The notes under the pieces were generated by a model. The model was given only the letters and a program-made list of their open reading frames with translations. It searched no databases and was not told the origin of the DNA. Positions 20,450-29,999 of a stretch of DNA of 64,000 nt are shown piece by piece. The translations under genes and the position numbers were made by a program. Origin of the DNA: Undaria pinnatifida (lineage: Eukaryota; Sar; Phaeophyceae; Laminariales; Alariaceae); the NCBI GenBank assembly GCA_012845835.1, contig JABAKD010000030.1, forward strand, positions 15,821,210 through 15,885,209. The letters run 5' to 3'. The first letter of the stretch is position 1; each line of letters opens with the position of its first letter.

Positions 20450-21980
20450 AAAATTCAATTACACTCCAGCTAGCTGTGAGATCGAAGATTTTGTCGAAAC
20501 TCATCTTTGCAAGCTGTGTGTGATACTCCGATCGCGCGTATTACGGGTTGTGTGTCCTCATTAAGGATATAGGTCGGCGACTCCCCTTACAGCTACAGTG
20601 TAGCTATCAGGGTCAACAGGGTGATGTTAGTCAGTCTGTGCGCGGAAACTATAAAAACCGTTTCTGAGGGGGACAAAATCTGACAGCTGTGGACGGAAAT
20701 GCATCAGTTTATCAAGTGAATATACGATAAGTCGAACATCCGGTTGGGAGAGGGCGGAGGTTTTCAGGACGTGAGGGCCTGATTTTGAACAAAAGGGGGG
20801 CAGTAGGGGGAGATGGGGGGAAGGGGACGGGTGGGGCAGGTCAATTAGTGCGTGAACTAGAAATCCTTCTTGTGGGGGAGGGGGGGGGGGGGTGGCGGGG
20901 GGGGAGGTGGGCGGGGGGGAAGGGATTTAGGTCGCGTAGATGTAGGGGTTTGCTATACGCGTGGTGCTGGGTCTAGGTGATGATGCGGGTAGTGGGGAAG
21001 GAGGGGGCGATGGGGACGGGGGTGGGTGGGAATTGCAGCAGCGACATGGACGGCTCTAAAACGATAACGAGGCGATATCTTGGGCGTGGAAGTGTTTATT
21101 GCTCTGGCGGATTTCGATATCAGGTGGGGCGTTTAAGCAAGAGAAAGCGAGGAAAATAATTAAAAAAATATATGCTGGGGAGGGGGGGGGAGAGGGGGGG
21201 GGGGAGGGGGGGGGTTCAAGAGGTTTAGGTCACATATAATATTGAAATACACTCCAGCTATGAGATCAAGGATTTGTTCGACTCTGATCTTCGCAACATT
21301 GTGTGTGATCCTCCGATCGCGCGTACTAATCATATATGTAGGGGCTTGCTATACGCGCGGTGCTGGGTCTAGGCGATGGGTGCGGGGTGTGGGGAAGGAG
21401 GGGGCGTTGGAGGGGGGGGGAGGGGGATGAAATGAAAGCTACGTCACGGATGGCTAGAAAGATAATGACGTAATATCAATTGCATATAATTGTTTTGTCT
21501 CTGGCCGATTTCGATTGTAAGGGGGGCGTTTGCACAAACTGGGCGGGGAACAAATGGGGGGGGGGGGGGAGGGCGGAGATGCGTTGGAGCTACGGTATGG
21601 ACGACGAGATGGATAATGAGATGATATCTGCTGGCTGTAAGTGTTTACTACTCTGTAGATTTTGAATTCAGGTGGGGCGTTTGAACAAGAGGGATCGGGG
21701 GGGGGGGGGGGGGTGGGCGGGGGGGGGGGGGCACTTCAATATGTGCGCAGAAACTATAACCGCTTAAAGGAGACGAATATGACGGTTGCAGCAAGAAGAC
21801 ACCCCTTTATATCACCCGCCTGGTAATGTTTGTTATTCTAGAAGGGTTGATGTTGCATGTAGTATGCAACCCAGTTCTTAGGTGTAGTAAAGAACGTGTT
21901 AATAGCTTCATAATAAGGTACAAGGATCGAAAGATAAAATATTTCAAGCGATAGGTACAATCATGTAGATACCATTATTT
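20450..21980 (-). repeat. R1 repeat, longest copy, internally tandem
   Basis: Terminal blocks occur at about 20460-20600 and again at 21240-21330, and the second is followed by internal R1 sequence again ('ggcttgctatacgcg' at about 21346 repeats 'ggtttgctatacgcg' at about 20946). So it is more than one unit in tandem. Three 'gctac-----atgga-g' submodules with 'gtgtttatt/act' follow. G-runs of 10-18 occur near 20880, 21190 and 21700. The minus-strand frame begins MSFDKIFDLTA and is then disrupted by a 4-bp duplication (agctagct). Confidence 0.85.
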
Positions 21981-22590
21981 TCTGACATCGCTAGTTATAA
22001 GAAAGAGATACATACTGACTAATACCACAGGCGAGGTGATGTGGTCATGCAATGTCACCGCCATTTAGAACGAAAGGGAGAAATGCGAATCGGTTTTGTT
22101 TTGAAAGGAACGCTTAGTGTACACGCGCTCAACTACGTTACTTCGTTGGTCATACTTTGCTTGGCATAGGTTGGAAGGCGATCATGCAGGCGGTATGTAC
22201 GGAATACCTCACGTATTAAGTTGGTAGTGCGGTTTACCGCAATTTTAACACTTCTGTCTGTACCTCCTTTATAGACTATATTATTATTGTCTCACATATA
22301 CGATTTTACGCCAATGCTTTTTGCCGTGGCTATGTGGGGCTCTGAGGTCGTCAACTCTAAGACACAGATACATCTTACAAATACACCAAGCGAGGTGACG
22401 TGGGCATGCGATGTCACCACCTTTGAACGCGAGGATGACTTTACCTTGTTAGAAATGTGCTACTGCGTTTGATAGAGGTTGTCAGGCGATCATGCAAACG
22501 GCCGGAGGCACGAAATACCCTGCGTAATAGGTTGGTAGTGTGGTCTACCGCAGTAGTAACATAACTGTATGTACTTCTTTTTCACATTGG
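21960..22590 (+). repeat. Tandem duplication, two units of about 310-330 bp
   Basis: Unit 1 (about 21960-22270) and unit 2 (about 22330-22590) share, in order, 'agataca', 'gcgaggtga-gtgg-catgc', 'atgtcacc-cc', 'ggcgatcatgca', 'ttggtagtg-ggt-taccgca' and 'ctgt-tgtac-tc'. They are clearly diverged. Unit 1 overlaps the right end of the R1 copy, so the duplicated DNA may be part of R1's right flank. Confidence 0.7.
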
Positions 22591-22711
22591 TATTGCCTAG
22601 TGTACGATTATTCGCCCTATTTTCTCCCCACTGTCGTCGAAGATGTTGTGGTCCTGTAGACGTCGCGTCCATGCCTGGTGCTCTTGTTAGTGGTGCTCAT
22701 GAAAACATGCC

Positions 22712-23125
22712 CTAGCGTGTAGTAGATGATCGTTGAGTGGTGTTTCTTTCCTTTCCATCAAGCCAGGTAGTATTTGTCAACGCCACCGCTTGCTTGAAAA
22801 CGACAAACGAATTCCGCACACACCTCGTCTCTTGTTCCATATGTAGTTTCTCCCGATAGCGATCGAAAAACGGTTCCAACATAGACTTCATGTAGCTCAT
22901 GTAGTAGGAAGAATTCACGGCGGTCTTCCCGGAGCGAAGAGAGGCATGGTGGGGGTGACGAGGAACGCGTTGGCGCCAAATTTAGGTTGTTGGTCGCTTG
23001 TGACAATCCTACCTGCTAGCTCAAGATGTTCAGGTATATTTTGGAGTCCAAATCAGCGTCCAGTAAGCCTGCCAATGGTCGTGCCTGGCTTGTGTGTGAG
23101 TAACGTCCGCAAGCGAGAAGAGCAC
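22712..23125 (-). pseudogene. Decayed coding fragment of unknown family
   Basis: Two neighbouring minus-strand frames look protein-like but are broken. The upstream one (about 23125-22925) contains KPGTTIGRLTGR, then an in-frame stop, then IPEHLELAGRIVTSDQQPKF and an FLVTPTMPLFAPGR-like stretch before a stop. The downstream one (to 22712) contains SYYMSYMKSMLEPFFDRYRE, KLHMEQETRC and FVVFKQAVALTN. The change of frame at about 22920 suggests one frameshift in a once continuous sequence. I do not recognise the family; a mobile-element protein or a dead host exon are both possible. Confidence 0.35.
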
Positions 23126-24191
23126 TGCGAATGAGATCAAATACCAACGTGAAAACACACTCGTTTCAGGCAGCAGACACTACCCATGAAAATCGCCTGA
23201 CGTACTAAGAACCGTTTCCGGTGATCTAGATATGGCAGCAACGTGCTTGTTGGAGTTGAAGAAAGCAATCTACACGTGTCAAACGTGCATGTATCCGTCG
23301 ACTCGTGCTACAATAGAGGTGGCATTTTTTGGCTAAACCATTGTCTGAATATATATGTAGGAGCTTGAAATCGTCGAGGATGCACACTTTTGCTGACCAA
23401 TTTGTTTCGATTTAAATATGTACGCCATGGATTTCGTTCAGCGGGTCGCACGTCAAGTTTCATCACCATCTGGTATGGGCTGTGTCAAGATGTGTTAAGT
23501 TGTGGATAGCCCTTCTCAAGTGAGGTGTCTCAAACACTATACGGTGCACCCTCTATCCTGTAAGCATGTGTACCCATCGATACACATATCCATCATGGGT
23601 CCTGCTTGCGACACAAGTACGAGCCAACGGCCTAGCTAACAGGATTGCCTTTTCCGCCTGTAGTACTGGCTCAAGGTTTATTTACAGAGCTTTCGTTGGC
23701 CACCCATCCAGCGTGGGTCCAACCAATAAATCTCTAGTGCCGCAGTGAGTGATACAGAGTGAGTGGGGGGTGCTATTATCGCCTACACACTAATGTAGAT
23801 TCAACTAATGCCCGTAGGATCCTCCACGTCAGACTGGACATCACACAGTAGACGTTGCCACCGTATCCTTGCCTCGATGCTGTCAAGTGTTTGAGTTTTC
23901 ACCTCACTCTCACTTACAGGGAGTCTGCGTCCAGTTCGTGAGGCTTCCGGCACCACCGCTCGTGAATTGCTAATCCAAAACAGGGAACATTTTTTTCAAG
24001 AAACATAAAGCACATCGATAACCGCGCTGCTTCCCCCGGCAAGACAACTTCCTAAGAGCTCGTTCACGCCAAAGTTGGACTAACCCTCGCCTCGCTGTAT
24101 TCCCAGCGCTGCGACTGAGCACTGGGTGTCTTGTCGATACCACTCCGCCATAGCACTTCTATTAGAAGCGCATTTTTTTTGTTTTCGCTAG
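23126..24191. other. No recognised feature
   Basis: No domain and no repeat shared with the window was recognised. An ATG frame at 23566-23748 is short. The right end (24171-24191) is pyrimidine-rich and ends in TAG, a possible splice acceptor for the exon candidate that follows. Confidence 0.35.
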
Positions 24192-24533
24192 CCTCGTGTC
24201 TTTTCGGTGACAACAAGCTACAGCACAACGACAGCGAATCGAAGCCGGAAGCCTCCGAACAAAAATCTCTACTACAAGGGGTTCGCAACGAGGAGCGTAA
24301 GCAAGGCCTTGCCGGAATCATACTCCTCTGCCTTCGTCAAGAAAGTCGGGAATGATGGCCTCCGGGTCTCCTCCATGAACGTGCAAGTGCGGCGTTGGGG
24401 TGGACACGCCCGGAGCGTAAGCGGTCCAGTTCAGCACTCACGAAGGTACGAATTTTACAACGATGCTTGCTTCAAGAACGTTACTCTGCGGGCAGCTTGG
24501 CCACCCCCCCCCTTTCGGACGGCGGTCAGGTAA
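24192..24533 (+). CDS. Candidate internal exon, basic protein
   Basis: The frame is open from immediately after 'ttttttttgttttcgctag', a good-looking polypyrimidine tract plus AG, to a TAA at 24531. The product is basic and Ser-rich and contains RSRKPPNKNLYYKGFATRS, followed by FVKKVGNDGLRV. The NKNLYYKG core recalls, weakly and only from memory, the FYKG core of mitochondrial ribosomal protein mL41; the rest does not obviously match. No ATG starts the frame. Either it is an internal exon of an unrecognised gene or the frame is fortuitous. Confidence 0.25.
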   Translation, partial: PRVFSVTTSYSTTTANRSRKPPNKNLYYKGFATRSVSKALPESYSSAFVKKVGNDGLRVSSMNVQVRRWGGHARSVSGPVQHSRRYEFYNDACFKNVTLRAAWPPPPFRTAVR

Positions 24534-24916
24534 ATGTTGATACGGAAGCACCTGCCTTAATCCTCATTGGCTTTGCGATTTTTTTTCTGCCATCGTCCGC
24601 ATCATTCATCATTGGACATTCGGTTGAGCAATAGTCGATATGCTTACTAGTGCCCACATAGAGTTTGGCCGACACAGGAGGAGGAACATCCCTTATGGCC
24701 CGCGTAGAGGCTCCCTGTCGTTTATGGAAACACACAGTATTATACTAGCGCCTCACTGCTCGTACGTCACGGAGCCCGGAAGCAGCTCAGATTCTCCTCC
24801 ATATCATCAACCAGACCAGACCAAGAAAGCACCATAACGTGGCATTGCTTGCGCACCGTTAACCTGCCAGCAAGCCGTTTAATGCACCCCGTCCTCTCGG
24901 TGGCATGATACTATCT
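24534..24916. other. No recognised gene
   Basis: A minus frame (24526-24735) with a GTSKHIDYC stretch loosely recalls a copia-type protease but lacks the D-S/T-G-A core. Nothing else recognised. Confidence 0.3.
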
Positions 24917-25130
24917 TCATCCTAAAACCTTATCACATGCCCAAGTCAGCAACATGTGTAAGTGCTCTGATCCACGTGCAGCGGCTCGCATCATCAACAC
25001 ATCATCGACAAAAACATGACAACCCGTCCTCAATGGCCGAGCGGAAGACCTAAAACGCTGAGAATGGGATATGATCGACGTAAAAAATGGCCAGAAAAAA
25101 TGGCCAGGCAGTGTTGCTGGTATATTCGTG
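24917..25130 (-). pseudogene. Possible reverse-transcriptase palm fragment
   Basis: A short minus frame ends at TGA 24917-24919 and contains CHVFVDDVLMMRAAARGSEH, followed by LHMLLTWACDKVLG. An F-x-D-D box (25001-25012) with hydrophobic residues on both sides, then a 'x-L-x-x-L-L-x-x-W' pattern 10-20 residues later, is how the catalytic palm of many retroelement reverse transcriptases reads. The fragment is about 65 codons long, has no other RT block that I can find, and stops repeatedly downstream. It may be a relic or chance. A 13-bp duplication ('ctggccatttttt' twice on the minus strand) lies at its upstream end. Confidence 0.25.
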
Positions 25131-28069
25131 TTAGCGGAAACTGGTATTACATCTACTTACCTCATGGTAAGCGGCGCGACAAGAATTTTGAGTGGTGGGT
25201 TGGACTCGAAAACAGACAACACCAAACCTTGCAAATTATTGCTCCCACCAACGTCTTAACCTTCCATCTGCACCAGACGTTCTACACACAGACAGCGAAC
25301 GCACGTCCGTTGCGCTGCAACAAGCCAGCGGTATACCGTAGTGAAAATACCGACGTCAAATAGTGTCACGTACCAATGGCATAGCAGCGTGGATAGGATA
25401 CAGGTAAGACGCCCCGAGAAGTTGGTGTTAGGTCCACGACTACGGTAACCTACGAAAAGTGTTGCTCAGCCCGTCTTACCCCCTTTGTTCTTGCTTTCGT
25501 GTACCTGAGATACCGAGTTAGAAGTAAACACAATGAAACCCATCATCGTCGATTCTTGGAGCTTGTGTGTGTTGTTCTGTCTGAAATTCGAGCATGTTTT
25601 CGCTCGGTTGAAGTGCACAAGTACGCCCATAGCATAACTCGCTTGAGCGCCAATGATATACCTTTTTATACTTACTCCGCGACCACTGCAAAGGCGGTAC
25701 CCAACAACAAACTTAGGTATTGTCATTGCAGCTGTCGGCACAATCTTTGTCGTCGACGAACCAGATGTGCGTCTGTGTGTACAAAAACAGGACGCCGTGG
25801 CTGCAAGGTTTCTCCGGACGCGACCTGCCAGCTCTATGCAGGGCATTTCTGCACACACTACTGTAGTACCAGAACAGCCACCTGCGTACCGGGTCCCTTT
25901 GTGGGTCCCACGTCGCGGTGCTAAGGCTGCACCCACTACCTCGTGACAAGATTGTGCGTGTGCTCGTTTGTGTTTGTTTGCTTGTGCAAGAGCGCCCGAG
26001 CGACTGCAGCTTCAGCGAAATATATCAACCACCTTTGTATCGAGAGGTAACCTGCTGATCAGTGTGTCGACCGTCGGACGCGGGTCCAGAGTAGCTGTTA
26101 CTAATGGTGTAGTAATGTTAGGAATGTAGTTGAATGGCTATTGAGACACAGTCAAGACCACGACTCCATTTTGCGCCACCTGCCTGTTGCGCCACGAAGT
26201 TAACCGACAGAGAGCTGACTGAGAGGTCAAGCCGGTACCAAGGAGCAGCTCATTGGGACAAGAAAGCAAGATGAGAACGATAGACTCGGAAATCGGTTTA
26301 ACCGGTCAATGACAACACCCTTGCGCGCTGCTGCGCATGCTATCGTACACCTGCCGTAGCATCATGCGTACGGCAGCAGCCGTGTGTAAGAATCCTCCTG
26401 GTCTTACAGCTACAGTAGTAGTAGCAGTGCTGCAACAACTGCAATACGGCAGCAGCTGCATCAGCTATCTACATACAGTACGGCCGAGGTGCAGGCAGAA
26501 CACAACTACCATGGGCACCACATGCACGTGCTGGCTCACCTAACCCCGACCTCAACCTCTACTTTTGTCTCACCTGTTTTGGCACTTTTGGTCAACCGCC
26601 GTGTAAACCCACGATGTTCTTGCTCTCCCTCTACTCAGTCCTCCGATCGGTGTCCTCCCGCGCACATATCAAGCTTCTACTACCGCAGTAGTAGTAGGCT
26701 GGCGGCAGAGAAGAGCCCCCGTAGCTGCCGCAGGTGTGTATATCTGCGTGCATGTAGTGCTTCTGTGCTGCTCTGCCCGTGTGTGGTATGTATGTGGTGT
26801 TGCAAGGTGTTGTATATAGGTCTGTCTGGTGTGTTTAGGATGCCTGACAAATTGAAGGAATTTGGTTGGTGGATGGCTGGCGGGATATCGAATGTGATTG
26901 GTAGATAGCTGGCCGATTTATGTCCCGCCTTGTGCGCAACACGCCCTTCAGGCATTTTCAATGCGCATTGGGGTTTTGTTCGGGTATCACATTCAGTTTA
27001 TTCCTCATACTCAAGACGTGGCAGCCACTTGAAGCATTGCAAGCAAGATTTAAGCACACGGCAGAAGTGCCCCAATTAGGTTAGGAGCCTCTTCAATGGA
27101 GGACCTTTGTACCGCACGCCAAAAGTGTATCTGTGTTTTATGAAAGTGCAACCCGATGAACAATGCAATCTTAATATCTAAGATGAAACTCTTAACTAAT
27201 TTATTTCTCAACCGAACCAACCTCAAGATTGTTAAAGGTATGTTCTTATCAACAAAACCAACCTCACGCTTGCAAAATTCAATAATAAGAAATATTATGA
27301 CTGGTGTCCCAAATTATCTGCCTTACTGTCTAGTACGTATACATTAAAAATAGCCGTGAAACGGATGAACAAATCTTTTTGTGTTTCCATTTCGTACACA
27401 GGTAATTCAATAAAGATAATGAGAAAACAACTACATTAAAGAAAAGCAATGCTCTTGTACATTCAGTCGGTATTGGTCCCTTGCTTCAACCTTCGTTATG
27501 TGCGGAATCAAGGTCTTGAGCTCAGCCTTTTGTGCTACGGTACCGTCCGGTAGTGACTGACGGGAACCAGGGAGCCTTCATGACATGGTCGAGTGCATTG
27601 CTACGCTGTTCACGTGCTGAAAAACTGAAAGACTTCCTTCATATGTGGTAAAGATACAGGTGAACATTTGGTTATGAAGGAGTTTACTATAAGAGTGAAT
27701 AGAAATGAAAAGAAGCGCGGTCCAAGAAAAACGAGAATGACATGTCATGGATGGGATACAAGCATTCATATTCGAGCGACCATAACAAGTCAGGAAGGAT
27801 GGGATGGACTGGATATGCATTGCTGATGTGGACTGCCTATACAAGGGAAGTACCATGAGTTTACCACAATATATATGCTGATGATGCTCACTAGTGATGC
27901 TCACAACTCGTCGGCTGACCATCCACTCACAACTCGTTGACCCTCCATGATGAGTGGTGTACTTCCAATTCATCGACTCTTCATATGACCTGACTCGGTA
28001 ACCTAGTGCAAACAGCCAGTGTAATTAACAGGTGATAAAACTTCCATTTGCACTATCTGCATTTTTGGT
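25131..28069. other. No recognised gene; short GCA/CTG-rich stretches
   Basis: Open frames up to about 156 codons (25466-25936, minus) and 141 codons (25499-25924, plus) overlap on opposite strands, so they cannot both be real, and neither has a known domain. Around 26330-26470 there are interrupted GCA/GTA trinucleotide stretches, and near 26678-26697 a small 'actaccgcagtagtagt' hairpin. An AT-rich segment runs from about 27150 to 27460. Confidence 0.4.
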
Positions 28070-29110
28070 GGAAGCTCGTGAAAGCTTCTATGGAAGCTTC
28101 CATGGAAAATTTGGAAGCTGTGGAAGCTTCCATGGACGCTTCCATGGAAGTAATGGAATCTTCCATGCTGCATGCTTCCATGAAAGCTTCCGTGAAAGAA
28201 ACTTCAACGGAAGCTTCAACGGAAGCTGCCACGGAAGTATCTACCACGGAAGCTTCCACGGAAGCAACTTCCACGGAAGCTTCCTCAGAAGCAACATCCA
28301 CGGAAGCTTCCATGAAAGCTTCCACGGAAGAAAATTGTACGGAATCTTCTATGAAAGCTTCCACGGAAGTTTCCATGAAAGCAAATTTCACGGAAGCTTC
28401 CATGAAAGCTTTCGTGATGGTAAATTGCTTTCACGAAAGCTTCCGCGAAAGTAAATTAGCTTCTACGGAAGCTTTCATGGACGTAAATTGATTCCACGGA
28501 AGCTTTCGTGGAAGTAAATATGCTTTCACGGAAGATTCAGTGGAGGCAAATTTACTTCTTTGATTCCGACCTTCATTGAAGTTTTCGTGCCTTTCATGGA
28601 AGCTCTCGTGGAAGCGAATTCGCTTTCACGAAGCTTTCACGGAAACTTTCACGGATGTAACTTTGCTTCCACGGAAGCTTTCACGGAAGCTTTTACTGAC
28701 GTAAGCTTGCTTCTACGGAAGCTTTGAAGGAAATTTTTACGGCCACTCTCGTCGAAATAAATTGCCTTCACCGAAGCTTTCTCGGAATTAAGTTTTCTTT
28801 CACGGAATCTTCCGTGAAAGTAAAGCTTTCGTGGATTCAAAGTTGCTTTCACGAAAGCTTTTATGGACGATTTCACGCAATTAGATTTGCTTCCATGGAA
28901 GATTTCACGGAAGCTTTCACCGACGTAAAGTTGCTTCCACGGAAGCTTTCACGGAAGCTTTCGTGGACGTAAAAATAGCTTTCACAGACAGTTTCGTGAA
29001 AGAAAATTCTGCCACGAAAGGTTCCGTGAAAGCTGCTGGTAAAGCTAATTGCTTCCACGAAAGCTCCTGTGAAAGCTTCCATGGAAGCTACTTCCATTGT
29101 TTCCACAGAA
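28070..29110. repeat. AAGCTT-rich near-palindromic satellite, array 1
   Basis: About 1 kb of short units built on 'ggaagctttcacggaagctt' and 'ggaagcttccatggaagctt'. The basic step is about 12 bp (gaagcttycayg). The core GGAAGCTTCC is its own reverse complement, so the array reads nearly the same on both strands. Because the step is a multiple of three, long frames stay open on both strands (for example 28048-28491 plus and 28053-28403 minus), giving MEASMEAST or GSFHGSFHE peptides. Units degrade to the right, where runs of 5-20 unrelated bases interrupt them. I see no independent sign that it is a gene. Confidence 0.95.
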
Positions 29111-29999
29111 AAAACAAGTGGACATTCCGTGGATTCGTCCAGGGAAGGGATGTAATCTTGCACCGAAACAGTAGTGCATGTGTACTTGCCCGAAAGCTTG
29201 GACTTCCATCACCGTAACGAACATGCAGGCGGGAGGTCCCGCAAAACGTATATCAGGTACATATGCGTCGCAAATTGCGGCGAATTAACTACGTAAGCAC
29301 TGAGTAGTGAGAACTTGGCCAAGCTGGGAGGATCCGACGTTTTGTCGTGTACACGCTTACGCACGTTACCTGGTCTGGAATCCACTTTTCTCACTATGTT
29401 TGCAAGGATTTGTGTAATCTGAGGTAAATAGGAATTCGCGCCAGAGGCCGCCCAAAAGACGTTTCAAATTATTCATGCAGCTATCCCGTAGTCTTTTACT
29501 GGCGGTAGTCGGCTTGCGCCATGATGGAGGTGTCGTTCCTTAGAGTTGACTGTAAGTGGTGGCCGTCGATAGGTTCCTCGTTGGTCGTGGAGAAACACAT
29601 AAAAAGGCCGACCCCCGGTCCTCCCGACCGTGCGTGCTTTGCACTATCTATGTAATCCATCAAATTCCATGGACATTTCTTACGCGGGAGGACGTCAAAG
29701 GAGGTCAATAACACTAATCCATCGCGAGACAAAACAACTTTACGAGCAAGCCCTTACTCACGGACATAAATCGGTGTGGAAGGCGGGGGAACAACGTGAC
29801 CCCTTCTCACCGTGCACGAGTCCGTACGCCCCTCCCCGACACCACAATACACCCACACAAAAACAAGCGCTGGTGCAGGCGAGGCCTGAAGACATCAACA
29901 TCAGACTACGTCATCCGGTTCCCGGCGAACAAGCAGCAGATTACACGGCTTCAGTAGATGCTACAGGTAGAGAGAGCCGATGCAATGACGCTAATCCCA
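29111..29999. other. No recognised gene
   Basis: Lies between satellite array 1 and the tandem duplication. A 141-codon plus frame (29630-30055) has no known domain and runs into the duplication. Confidence 0.35.

Noticed and set aside
24526-24735. Copia-type protease (GTSKHIDYC)
   Set aside because: The catalytic D-S/T-G core is missing, and order relative to the RT-like fragment is wrong for one element.
25466-25936. 156-codon minus and 141-codon plus frames
   Set aside because: They overlap on opposite strands, neither has a domain, and both lengths are within chance expectation.
28048-28491. 147-codon repeat-protein gene
   Set aside because: Same reason as array 2: near-palindromic satellite open on both strands.
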